From Alphaproteobacteria bacterium (GTDB lineage Bacteria; Myxococcota_A; UBA796; CAJQPC01), in the NCBI GenBank assembly GCA_020632795.1, contig JACKEV010000011.1:496001-560000 (forward strand): a DNA stretch of 64,000 nt. The letters are read 5' to 3'. Shown here one piece after another: positions 49,695 through 58,800 of this stretch. The number at the start of each line of letters is the position of its first letter. The stretch's first letter is position 1. The notes below the pieces were generated by a model. The model was given only the letters and a program-made list of their open reading frames with translations, did no database searches and had not been told where the DNA came from. The position numbers and the translations under genes are program-made.

Positions 49695-50216
49695 ATGACG
49701 ACGCCCCTCGTGCTCACTGACAGCCTCTGTGAAGCTCTGTTCGCCGAAGCGCGCGCCGCGTTTCCCCGCGAGGCCTGCGGCGTGATCGTCGGCCCCCCGG
49801 GCGAGCCCGCCGCCCTCCGCTTCGTGCGCTTCGACAACCTCCAGGACCAGCTCCACGCTCAGGATCCCGAGGCCCACCCCCGCGACGCCCGCACCGCCTA
49901 CGCGATGCACCCCCTCAAGCTGCAGCGCCTGGTGGACGCCGCCGAGGCCCGGGGCCACGCGCTCGTCGCCATCGCCCACTCCCACCCGGACCACCCGGCG
50001 TACTTCTCCCGCACCGACCAGACCGCCGCGGCCCCCTGGGGCACGCCCACGTACCCCCAGACGACCCAGCTCGTCGTCTCGGTGTTCGGCGGCGAGGTGC
50101 GCGACCTCAAGGGCTTCGCCTGGGACGGCCAGGGCTGGGCGGAGCGCCCCCTGGCGGGCGTGCCCGCGCTCCCGGGGCCGCCCCCCGGGGCCCGCATCTA
50201 CAGCGAGGACGTATGA
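49695..50216 (+). CDS. JAMM/MPN+ metalloprotease-like protein
   Basis: 173 residues. The full JAMM motif is present: Glu26 (FPREACGVIVG), His95-Ser-His97-Pro98 and Ser105-x2-Asp108 (AHSHPDHPAYFSRTDQ). In bacteria these enzymes remove or trim C-terminal tails from sulfur-carrier proteins and other conjugates. It begins nine bases after the deiminase gene and overlaps the next gene by four bases. A cleavage role on a peptide conjugate made by the ATP-grasp enzyme upstream is an inference. Confidence 0.9.
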   Translation: MTTPLVLTDSLCEALFAEARAAFPREACGVIVGPPGEPAALRFVRFDNLQDQLHAQDPEAHPRDARTAYAMHPLKLQRLVDAAEARGHALVAIAHSHPDHPAYFSRTDQTAAAPWGTPTYPQTTQLVVSVFGGEVRDLKGFAWDGQGWAERPLAGVPALPGPPPGARIYSEDV

Positions 50217-52975
50217 CCCCCCTCCTGCTCGCCGCCCTCGCCGCCCCCGCCGACGCCGGTGAGGTGCGCCTCGTGTACACCGGCGACTCCGGCGGCGTCG
50301 GCGGCACGTACTGGTCGTTCGAGTCCCTGCGCGGCCTCAAGGCCCTGGAGCAGAGCGGCGCGGTGGGCCTGCACAGCCTGCAGGCCTTCCACGGCACGAT
50401 GGGCCAGGATCGCCTGCTGGTGCGGGCCGCTGACCGCTCCGTGGCCTCCACCATCGCGTTCCTCCAGACCCCGGGGTCCACCTGCGACGCCCCCACCCTG
50501 GTGATGGCCTTCGAGACGTCACAGGATCTGCTGCTGATGGAGCCGGGCGCCCCCGAGGCGTGGGCCGAGGTGCTCCAGCCTCGGCTCGGCGCGCCGATCC
50601 CGTACAAACAGCGCCGCTGCACGAACCCCGACGGCGCCGAGGCGATCCTGCTCTCCCCGCCGGACGGCGACCGGATGGCCCGGGAGCGGCTCGACGCCTT
50701 CGAGTTCCGCCTCGCCCTCTCCGGCACGCTGCAGGTGGGCGATCAGTCCCACGGCTTCACCATCACGGGCAAGCCCGTCCAGGAGGTCAGCCGCACCCAC
50801 GCCCGGACCGAGGCGCTGCTCGCCGAGTCCGAGGGTGCGCTGTTCGTCGACGCCGGGAACTTCGTGGACGGGGCGTCCTCGGTGCGGGACGGGGGGCTCT
50901 CCCTGCACCGCAGCCTGGGCTTCGAGCGGCTTGCGCGCCTCCAGCCCGTGGCCCTCGCGCCCGGCCACGACGAGCTGCTGCCCGGCCCGGCCGCCTTCCT
51001 GGAGGAGGCCCGCGCCCACGACCTGCCCTACGTCGCCACCAACTGGGCCGCCCAGGACGAGGCCCTCCAGCTCCCGCGCTCCCGCGTCGTGACCGTGGAC
51101 ACCCCCGACGGCCCCGTCCGCCTGGCGTTCCTCGGGCTGCTCGACGCCCGGGAGGCCGAGGCCCTGCCCACCCTGGCCGAGCAGGGGGTTACCCTGGAGG
51201 ACCCCATCGCCGCCGCCCAGCGCGAGGTGGACGCCCTGAACGCCTTGCCCGAGCCGCCGCACGTCATCATCGCCCTGACCACCGCCGGGCGCGCGCTCCA
51301 GGAGCAGGTGCGCGTCTCGGTGCGTGGCGTCGACGTGCTCATCGGCGACCCGACCTTCGCGACGCTGCGGGTCGTGGAGTCCGACGTGCAGCTCCGCGTG
51401 CTGGCCGAGGGCGCCAAGGGCGCGGCGCTCACCCTGCCGATGGACGGCCTGGCCACGGCGGACCTGGTCGTCGAGGACGGCCACCTGACCCGGGTCGTGT
51501 CCACCCCCCAGCTCATCGGCAGCCAGCTCCCGGTGGACCCCTGGGTCACCGGCCGGGTCACCCTGGCCCGCGCGGACGTCTACCCCGAGTTGGACACCCT
51601 GCTCCTGCAGGCCCGCGCCGCCGCCCCCAACGAGCCCCTCACCGACGAGGAGTGGGCCACGATGGTCTGCGAGGCGCTGCGCTGGTCCACCGGGGCGGAC
51701 ACGGTGATGCTGGGGGAGCTGCCCCCGGCCCCCCGGGTGCCCGGCGCGCTCACCGAGCTGGCGGTGGTCAACCGGCTGGCGACCTCTGACGTGCTCGAGC
51801 TGCACCGCGTCCCCGGCGTCCGCTACCAGGCCCTGCTCGACCGGTCCTCTGGCGCGGTGAAGACCACCTGCGGGGGCGGCGCGGGGGTCGCGAAGCCCTG
51901 GGGCCGGGCGGTGGACCCCACGCGCGTCTACGTCGTGGTCACCACCCGGAATACCCGCAGCGCCGGTCCGCTGGAGCCCCTGCTGGCGGCCGCCACCAAG
52001 GCGCTTCCCCTGGACCCGCCGGAGCACGAGGTCCTGACCAACCCGGCCGGCCAGCCGCTCACGCTGCGCTCCGGCACCCTCTCCGCGATGCGCGCGCTGC
52101 GGGACGACCCGCCCGGCGACGCCTCCTCGATGGACTGGCTGCTCAGCGACGCCGCGAGCGCCTACCCGCCCTTGTGGACCGCGCGGGTCAACCAGCTCTC
52201 CTTCCGGGTGGAGCGCTTCCGCGGCGTGCCCACCGACGCCTTCGCCGAGGTCCCCGAGACCCTGGCCACCAGCCCCTCCAGCTTCACCCTGGGCGCCGCG
52301 TCGGACCTCGCCGTGGAGCTGAGCAGCCGCCCGCTGATCTGGGACGCTCGATTCCGCAGCAGCTACACGACCCTGAGCACCGAGGACAACGGCCGCCAGG
52401 AGACCGCCGACGACTGGCGCGCCTCCACCTCGCTGACCGTCCCGATGTGGGCCCTCCCGCCGAAGTCCAGCTTCCAGCTCCGCCCCTGGTCCGAGCTGCT
52501 GTTCGACAGCGAGTTCACGCCCATCGAGCTGGAGGACGGCACGGTCAACCCTCGGCAGGCGGACCTCTCGCTGACCCTGGGCCTCTCGGCCACGCCGTGG
52601 AAGTTCCTCAAGTCGCTGCGCGTCGGCGGCTTCGCCAACCGGGACCTCGCCCGCATCGACGAGAAGTCCAACGAGTACGGCGGCCGGCTGGAGTTCTCCA
52701 CGCTCAACACGCTCAACACGGTCAAGCTGACGACCCTCGGGGACGTGCAGGTGTTCGGGAACACCCCGGACGACGACGCCGCAGACCTCCGCTTCCGGGC
52801 CTTCGGCGAGGTCCGTTTGTCGGTGCCCGCCGCGCGCTGGCTGAACCTGTCGATCTACGCCCAGGGCTTCGCGCTGCGCGGCCGCGTGCCGGAGACCGAC
52901 CTGTGGGCGGCCTCCTGGAACACGGGCGCCGCGCTGGACATGACCGGCGCCTTCGCCTCGCGCCCCAAGCCCTGA
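50213..52975 (+). CDS. Degenerate 5'-nucleotidase-like metallophosphoesterase with beta-barrel-like C-terminus
   Basis: 920 residues with a short signal peptide (MTPLLLAALAAPADAG). The first 450 residues follow the UshA order but lack key ligands. Motif 1 reads VYTGDSGGVGG (normally TNDxHG), motif 2 reads DAGNFVDG (normally DxGDxxxG), and the NHE motif reads APGHDELL. A second domain (about 500-680) resembles the substrate domain of 5'-nucleotidases (TGADTVMLGELPPAP, RVYVVVTTRNTRSA). The last 230 residues are amphipathic strands ending GAALDMTGAFASRPKP, like a barrel. A catalytically impaired, outer-membrane-anchored homologue is the best reading. ATGA overlap with the JAMM gene shows coupling. 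Confidence 0.6.
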   Translation: MTPLLLAALAAPADAGEVRLVYTGDSGGVGGTYWSFESLRGLKALEQSGAVGLHSLQAFHGTMGQDRLLVRAADRSVASTIAFLQTPGSTCDAPTLVMAFETSQDLLLMEPGAPEAWAEVLQPRLGAPIPYKQRRCTNPDGAEAILLSPPDGDRMARERLDAFEFRLALSGTLQVGDQSHGFTITGKPVQEVSRTHARTEALLAESEGALFVDAGNFVDGASSVRDGGLSLHRSLGFERLARLQPVALAPGHDELLPGPAAFLEEARAHDLPYVATNWAAQDEALQLPRSRVVTVDTPDGPVRLAFLGLLDAREAEALPTLAEQGVTLEDPIAAAQREVDALNALPEPPHVIIALTTAGRALQEQVRVSVRGVDVLIGDPTFATLRVVESDVQLRVLAEGAKGAALTLPMDGLATADLVVEDGHLTRVVSTPQLIGSQLPVDPWVTGRVTLARADVYPELDTLLLQARAAAPNEPLTDEEWATMVCEALRWSTGADTVMLGELPPAPRVPGALTELAVVNRLATSDVLELHRVPGVRYQALLDRSSGAVKTTCGGGAGVAKPWGRAVDPTRVYVVVTTRNTRSAGPLEPLLAAATKALPLDPPEHEVLTNPAGQPLTLRSGTLSAMRALRDDPPGDASSMDWLLSDAASAYPPLWTARVNQLSFRVERFRGVPTDAFAEVPETLATSPSSFTLGAASDLAVELSSRPLIWDARFRSSYTTLSTEDNGRQETADDWRASTSLTVPMWALPPKSSFQLRPWSELLFDSEFTPIELEDGTVNPRQADLSLTLGLSATPWKFLKSLRVGGFANRDLARIDEKSNEYGGRLEFSTLNTLNTVKLTTLGDVQVFGNTPDDDAADLRFRAFGEVRLSVPAARWLNLSIYAQGFALRGRVPETDLWAASWNTGAALDMTGAFASRPKP

Positions 52976-52979
52976 TGGT

Positions 52980-53360
52980 TCAGGAGGCAGCCCGGAGGCG
53001 CAGCGCCCCAGGCTCAACCCGGGCATGGCGCAGGGTGTCCTGCACGTCGCGCCAGGCGCGCCGGACGGCGTCCTCGTCCAGCCCTTGCTGGAGCCAGCGC
53101 CAGGTGCCCCGCGGCCAGCCCGCGCTGACCCAGAGGGCGCCGCAGAGCACCTGCAGCTCACCGTCGCCGTCCCCGAGCCCGGGGTGGTGCCGGCCTCGGG
53201 ACCGCGCGACCCGGTGGGCGAGGATCGCCTGGGTGTCGCGCAGGGCGTCGCGGAAGGCGAAGTAGCTGTCGGCGGTGAACTCAGCCGCCAGGGCGCCCCG
53301 GGCGACGCGGAGGTGGAAGCCGGAGGGCTCGCCCCGCGGGGGGAGGGTGTAGTCGTGCAT
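52980..53360 (-). CDS. Hypothetical protein
   Basis: 126 residues, start ATG 53360 with GGAG seven bases upstream (MHDYTLPPRGEPSG). Sequence has a short beta start (FHLRVARGALAAEF) and helices (YFAFRDALRDTQAILAHRV, AVRRAWRDVQDTLRHARV). No domain recognised, no signal peptide. It ends four bases from the convergent 5'-nucleotidase-like gene. Its promoter side shares a 9-bp inverted repeat with the divergent lipoprotein gene. Confidence 0.6.
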   Translation of the reverse strand: MHDYTLPPRGEPSGFHLRVARGALAAEFTADSYFAFRDALRDTQAILAHRVARSRGRHHPGLGDGDGELQVLCGALWVSAGWPRGTWRWLQQGLDEDAVRRAWRDVQDTLRHARVEPGALRLRAAS

Positions 53361-53454
53361 GGGTTCTCCAGGCATCTCGCAAGCGGCCGCGCGTCCTGGA
53401 GCCGAGCCTGCGTGGGTCTCTCCATGTAGACCGTTTCGGGCCCGAGTGGTTCCT

Positions 53455-53482
53455 GACCGTACATCCGGTCAATTGTACGGTC
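53455..53482. promoter_or_regulatory. Operator-like 9-bp inverted repeat
   Basis: GACCGTACA and TGTACGGTC are perfect inverted copies with a 10-bp spacer, centred in the 185-bp gap between divergent genes. Extra half-sites GACCGT (53429-53434) and ACGGTC (53514-53519) flank it. The arrangement fits a dimeric regulator controlling both directions. The regulator is not identifiable here. Confidence 0.6.
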
Positions 53483-53545
53483 GGAATATCCACTCATCGG
53501 GCATCGACGTGATACGGTCAGGCGCGTCCGTCCGGAGCCCCGACG

Positions 53546-54583
53546 ATGCACCTGCTGCTGACGATCCTGGCCTGCTCCCACCCCTCCAGCACCCCTCAGC
53601 CCGCGTCTCCGGCCATCCACCAGCCCCCGGAGGCCTCTGCGGCCTCCGCGACGGCCCCGGCCGGGTCCGGGCAGGCCCAGGCGCTGCGCTTCGAGGGGAT
53701 CTGTGACGGCTCGGCGGCGGTCCGGCTGGACGACGGTCGCTGGTGGGTGGCCTACGACGAGGACACCGCGCTGAGCCTCTTCCCCGCCGACGGCGGGCGC
53801 TACGAGGCCCGGGTGGAGCTGGTCGAGGCCCTCAGCCTGGGCGACGACGGCGAGCTGGACCTGGAGGGGGCCGCGCGGGTCGGCGACCGGATCTGGTGGA
53901 TCGGCTCCCACGGCAACGACAGCGCGGGGGAGATCGAGCCCAACCGCCGCGTGCTGTTCGCGACCACCGCAGACGACCGCGGCGTGCTGCTGGCCGGCCC
54001 CTTCGACCTCACCCTGCTGCTGCGGGCCGCGATGCCCGAGCGGCTGAGCGACGCGGCGATGAAGCGCCCCCCCAAGGAGGGCGGCCTGAACATCGAGGGC
54101 CTGGCCCCCGGGCCGGACGGACGGCTCCTGGTGGGCTTGCGCTCCCCCCTGAGCAGCCCGGACGGCATGACCGGCACGGCCGCCGTCGCCGTGCTCGCGG
54201 CCCCGGAGGGGGCGTTCACCATCGAGCGCGTCCTGACCCTGGAGCTGGGGGACAAGGGCGTGCGGGACCTCTTCCGTGATGGCGATGAATACGTGCTCAT
54301 CGCAGGCCCGGTCGCCAGCGGGGGCGCCCAGGAGCTGCGCCGCTGGGACGGCGCGTCCACGACCACCACGCCCATCGCCGGCCCCGACCTGAGCGACCTC
54401 AACCCCGAGGCGGTGGCCCGGGACGGCGACGCCTGGCTCATCCTGAGCGACGACGGCAAGCTCAAGCGCCCGGACCCCGAGGCCGAGGACGGAGAGCGCA
54501 CCTGCGACAAGATCCGCAAGAAGAGCAGCCAGGGAGACCAGCACCCCGAGGTCTACGCCCGGGGCCTGCGCACGGCCTGGTGA
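53546..54583 (+). CDS. DUF3616-like lipoprotein
   Basis: 345 residues: signal MHLLLTILAC with lipidation Cys10, then a Pro/Ala/Ser linker. The rest is repeated beta structure (FEGICDGSAAVRLDDGRWWV, EGAARVGDRIWWIGSHGND, NIEGLAPGPDGRLLVGLRSP, NPEAVARDGDAWLILSDDG) in the pattern of DUF3616/propeller-like proteins. The EGLAPGPDGRLLVGL strand is the most family-like. Function unknown. It precedes an AmpG-like transporter by seven bases and is likely co-transcribed with it. Confidence 0.7.
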   Translation: MHLLLTILACSHPSSTPQPASPAIHQPPEASAASATAPAGSGQAQALRFEGICDGSAAVRLDDGRWWVAYDEDTALSLFPADGGRYEARVELVEALSLGDDGELDLEGAARVGDRIWWIGSHGNDSAGEIEPNRRVLFATTADDRGVLLAGPFDLTLLLRAAMPERLSDAAMKRPPKEGGLNIEGLAPGPDGRLLVGLRSPLSSPDGMTGTAAVAVLAAPEGAFTIERVLTLELGDKGVRDLFRDGDEYVLIAGPVASGGAQELRRWDGASTTTTPIAGPDLSDLNPEAVARDGDAWLILSDDGKLKRPDPEAEDGERTCDKIRKKSSQGDQHPEVYARGLRTAW

Positions 54584-54590
54584 GCGGGCG

Positions 54591-55898
54591 ATGATCCGGC
54601 TGGACACCCGAGCCCGGCGCGTCGCCTTCCTGGGGGCGCTGTATCTGGTGCAGGGCCTGCCCTACGGGTTCCAGGCCAAGGCGCTGCCCCTGTACCTGCG
54701 CGCCAACGGCGTGTCGCTGGAGGCCATCGGCTTCGCCACCGCGCTGGCGCTGCCCTGGATGCTCAAGGCCCTGTGGGCCCCCCTGGTGGACCGCTTCACC
54801 CTGCCCTGGCTCGGCCGGCGGCGGACCTGGATCCTGCCGATGCAGGCCGGCATGGCGGTCACCGCGGGGGTGGCCATGTTCGCCCCCCTGCCCGAGCAGC
54901 TCGGCCTGCTCATGGGGCTCATCTTCGCGATGAACCTGTTCGCCGCCACCCAGGACATCGCGGTGGACGGCTGGGCGGTCGATCTGCTGGGAGAGGCCGA
55001 CCTGGGGCCGGCCAACGCCGCGCAGGTGGTGGGCTACAAGGTCGGCATGCTGCTCAGCGGGGGGCTGCTGGTGTGGGGAGCCGGGCAGCTCGCTCAAGGG
55101 GTCTCCGCTGCGTCGCACCCGGCCCTGATCTGGCTGTCGGCCGGAGACGGCTTCCGGGCGCTGTTCGGGGTGATGGCGGCGCTCATCGTCGCGGTCTTCG
55201 GGCTGGTGCTGGCCACGCCCGAGGCCCCGCCGCCCCCGGACGCGGCCCCGCCGGAGACCACCCGGGACCTGCTGCGCACCCTCTGGCGGGCCCTGCGGCT
55301 GCCCGGCATGGGCCTCGCGCTCCTGTTCATCGCCACCTACAAGATCGGCGAGTCCATCATCGACGTGATGTACAAGCCCTTCCTGGTCGACGCGGGCTTC
55401 TCCACCGCGCAGCTCGGGCTGTGGCTGGGGACCTGGGGCATGGTGGCCTCGCTGAGCGGCTCGGCGGTCGGGGGCTGGCTGGCCACGCGCACCACGCTGC
55501 TGCGCGCCGTCGGGCTGGCCGCCGTGCTGCGGGTGCTGCCGGAGCTGGGCCAGGTGTGGATGGCGGCGAGCGCCGGGCCGCTGGACGGCGACGGCCCCGC
55601 CCTCGCCGAGGGGGCGGTCATCGGGATCACCTGCGCGGAGCACTTCTTCGGCGGGCTGCTGACCACGGCCATGTTCGCGTGGATGATGAAGCAGGTCGAC
55701 CGCCGCATCGGTGCGACCCACTACACCCTGCTCGCCAGCGTCGAGGTCTTCGGCAAGGCCCCCGCCGCCTGGCTCTCCGGCAAGCTCGCGGCCGCAGTGG
55801 GGTACACGGCGACGTTCGCGATCGGCGCCGCGCTGGGGGTGGCCTACCTGGCGCTGTTGTGGCCGCTGGGGCAGCGGGAGGCCGCGCGCCGCCGCTGA
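54591..55898 (+). CDS. AmpG/acetyl-CoA-transporter-like MFS permease
   Basis: 435 residues, 12 hydrophobic segments. The opening YLVQGLPYGFQAKALPLYLR, AIGFATALALPWMLKALWAPLVDR, ATQDIAVDGWAVDLL and YKIGESIIDVMYKPFLVDAGF match the AmpG/SLC33 subgroup of the major facilitator family. AmpG imports GlcNAc-anhydro-muropeptides for wall recycling; SLC33 proteins move acetyl-CoA. No amidase or AmpD gene is next to it, so the substrate is not settled. It ends one base before the convergent coiled-coil gene. Confidence 0.85.
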   Translation: MIRLDTRARRVAFLGALYLVQGLPYGFQAKALPLYLRANGVSLEAIGFATALALPWMLKALWAPLVDRFTLPWLGRRRTWILPMQAGMAVTAGVAMFAPLPEQLGLLMGLIFAMNLFAATQDIAVDGWAVDLLGEADLGPANAAQVVGYKVGMLLSGGLLVWGAGQLAQGVSAASHPALIWLSAGDGFRALFGVMAALIVAVFGLVLATPEAPPPPDAAPPETTRDLLRTLWRALRLPGMGLALLFIATYKIGESIIDVMYKPFLVDAGFSTAQLGLWLGTWGMVASLSGSAVGGWLATRTTLLRAVGLAAVLRVLPELGQVWMAASAGPLDGDGPALAEGAVIGITCAEHFFGGLLTTAMFAWMMKQVDRRIGATHYTLLASVEVFGKAPAAWLSGKLAAAVGYTATFAIGAALGVAYLALLWPLGQREAARRR

Positions 55899-55899
55899 C

Positions 55900-58800
55900 T
55901 CACTCGTCGAGGGGCCCCCAGGTCCAGGACTCGTCGGAGGGCTCGTCCTCCTCGCCGAGCAGGGCCTCGCGCTGCTTGGCCAGCTCCTCCCGGGAGAGCA
56001 GGACGGTCTTGGCGGCGTCCTCCTCAGGGGGCGGGGGCGCCGAGCGGCGGGCCCGCCGAGGGCCCCGACGCGGCGGGGCGCTGGGCGGCTCGGTCACCAC
56101 GGGCTCCGGCGGGGCCTCCGGAGGCCGCCGACGCCGCTCCCGATCCTGTCGCATCTGCTGTCGCAGTTGTTGTCGCAGCGCCTCCCGGGGATCCAGCGGG
56201 ATGGGCTCGGTGACGGGCTCCTCCGGCTCCTTCATGGCCTCCCGGAGCGCCTCGATGGCGGCCTCCCGGCGCTTCAGATCCTCGCGCATCTCGTCCCGCC
56301 GGGCGCGCATCTGCTTCACCCGCTGCGCGTTGTCGACCAGCTCGCGCTCCTGGGCCTCAAAGCGGGCCCAGCGGGCGTCCAGGCGGCGCTCGGCGTCCTC
56401 GATGACGAGGTGGGGCGCGGCGCGCTCCAGCACCGCGCGGCGGCGGGAGATGGAAGCCCGAAGCGCCCCTCGGCGCTGCTCGATACGGCGTAGTCCCTCG
56501 ACGTCTGCGGCGGCCTGGCGACGGCGGCGGGCCAGATCGTCCCGGGCGGCGACGACGCGCTGGGGGTGGGCCGCGCGGCGGGTCCTGAGGTCGGTGAGCC
56601 GGCCGCGGGCGGCGTCGCGCTGGCGGACCGCCTCGGCGCGCCGGGCCCGCAGCGCCGTGGCCCGCTGCCCCGCCCAGCCGGCCACCGCCTTCCGGGCCTG
56701 CTTCACCTGTAGCTCGGCCTGTCGCACCTGCTCCCGCCTCTGCGGCAGCAGCTCCTTGGCGGAGTCCCGCAGCTCGCGGGCGAAGGTCAGGGCCTGCTCG
56801 GCGTCCCCGACCCCAGATTCCCGCTCAAAGCACGCTGCCTCCGCCTCCACCAGCGCCGCTGCTGAAGCATCTCGGGCCTGCTTCAGATGCGACAGCGCGG
56901 TGGTCTGCTTCAACAGGGCCTCCCGCGCGCTGGAGAGGGCGTCGAGCTGGATCAGCTCGGCTTCGGTGGGCCCCTCGACAGGCTCGATCCCCGCCCTGCG
57001 GAGGACGAGCGCTTCCCGAGCGCCGGGGCCGATGGACTGGAGGCGCTGGAGGGTGTGCCGACGGCGCCGCAGGGCCTTGGCCAGCCGCCAGCGGCGCGCG
57101 CGCAGGAGGTTCAGGGCTTGTCGCACCTTCGCGCGGGCGACGGGCACCGATGCGACAGCCGCCTGCACCGCCTCCTCGCCCTCCAGCACCGCCTCGGCGT
57201 GCAGCGCCAGGTGCAGCTCGGCCTCCTCAAGCTGCTCGCGGGCCTGCTGGGGCGACACCTCCGGTGTCAGCATCGGCGGCGGGGGCAAGGTGGCCCGCAA
57301 GGCCACGAGGGTGACCTGGGCGGCGGCGTTGGCCGCCCGGGCCTCGCCCAGCCGGTGGGCCCGTCGGCGCAGCGCCTTGGCCAGCCGCCACCGCGCCGCC
57401 CGGCGGGCGATGAGGAGCGAGCGGACCTCCGGCATGTTCGACCGGAGCGTCTCCACCTCTGCCCGGGTTGTCGCATGTTCATGCGACAGCGTCTCCAGGT
57501 TCGCATCTCCTTGCGACAGCGCGGCCCGCGCCGCGTCGAGGCGGCCCCGGACCTCCGTCGGATCCGGCAGCGGCAGGGCGTCAGCCCCCACGCGCGTGCG
57601 GCGCTCCTGGAGCATGGCGAGGCTCTGCCGGGTGGCGTCCCGCTTCGCCCCTTGCTCGGCCAGCGCCGCGCCGGCCACCGCCACCCGCCCCTGAAGCACC
57701 ATCCGCTCGGCCTCCCGGAGCGCACCCTGGGCCTGGCCCAGGCGCTCGGCGGGCGCCAGGGAGGGCTCGGGGGCCGGGAGGCCCTCAAAGCGCACGCGAG
57801 CGGTGTCGCGCGATACCTCTACGCGAGCCAGCTCGGCGGCCGCCTCGTCAGCCTGCTGTCGCAATCCATCGCGCGACGCCGTGCTCTGCGACAGGGCGGC
57901 TCGCTGCCCACCGAGGGCCTCGCGCAGGGCATCCCGGCGATCCTCGACCGGCGGCGGCGGGCCGAGCGCCCCCCGGGCCTGCTGCCGCTGCGACAACGTC
58001 TCCTGTGTTTGTCGCATCAAATCGTGGCGCTGCTTCAGGTCCTGCTTCAGGGTCGCCGCCGCGCGCCGGGCGTCCGCCTGCTCCTGCTCAAGCGCCGCGC
58101 GCCGGGCAGCGACGGCTCCCTGGAGCGCCGTGCGCAGGGTGAGGACCTGCTCCTCCAGAGCCTGCTCAGCGTTGAGCCGGGTGAGGAGCCGGCCACGGAC
58201 CTCGGTCTGGGCGCGCTCGGCCTGGGCGCGGCGGTCTGCAGCGCCGCGAAGCCGGGCTGTAGCATCCGCCTGGATGGCAGCCGCCCGATCCAGCGCACCC
58301 CGGGCCTCCTGGAGCCGCTCCCCCAGGCGCTCCAGGGCGGCGCGGGCAGCGTCGCGGGCGCCGCGGGCCTCCTGCGCTGCGGCCTTTGCCGCAGGGATCG
58401 CCGCCTCGTCCACCACCACGGGTGCCGGGCGCGCGGCGACCAGCGCCTCCCGTCGCGCCCGCAGCGCGTCGCGCTCCTCGACCTCGCGGGCGAGCCAGTC
58501 CCGGGCCAACGCGGCCACCGACGCGGGCCGCTCCCGCAGGGACCGGAGCTGGGTGGCGGCCGCCGACGCCCGCAGCCGGAGCAAGGGGACCGCCTCCTCC
58601 GCGCTTCGAAGGGCCTGGGCCGCGCGGTCGTGGGCCTGCTCCAGCGCGTCGTGCCTGGCGCGGACGCTGTCGCGCGCCGTCTCCGCCTCCGCGAGCCGCG
58701 CGCGGGCCCGCTCCAGAGGCTGGCGGGTCGACGCCAGCGCCGCCTCCGCCTCCGCGAGCCGCGCACGGGCCGGGCCCGTCTCCACCCGCGATGGGGTCGG

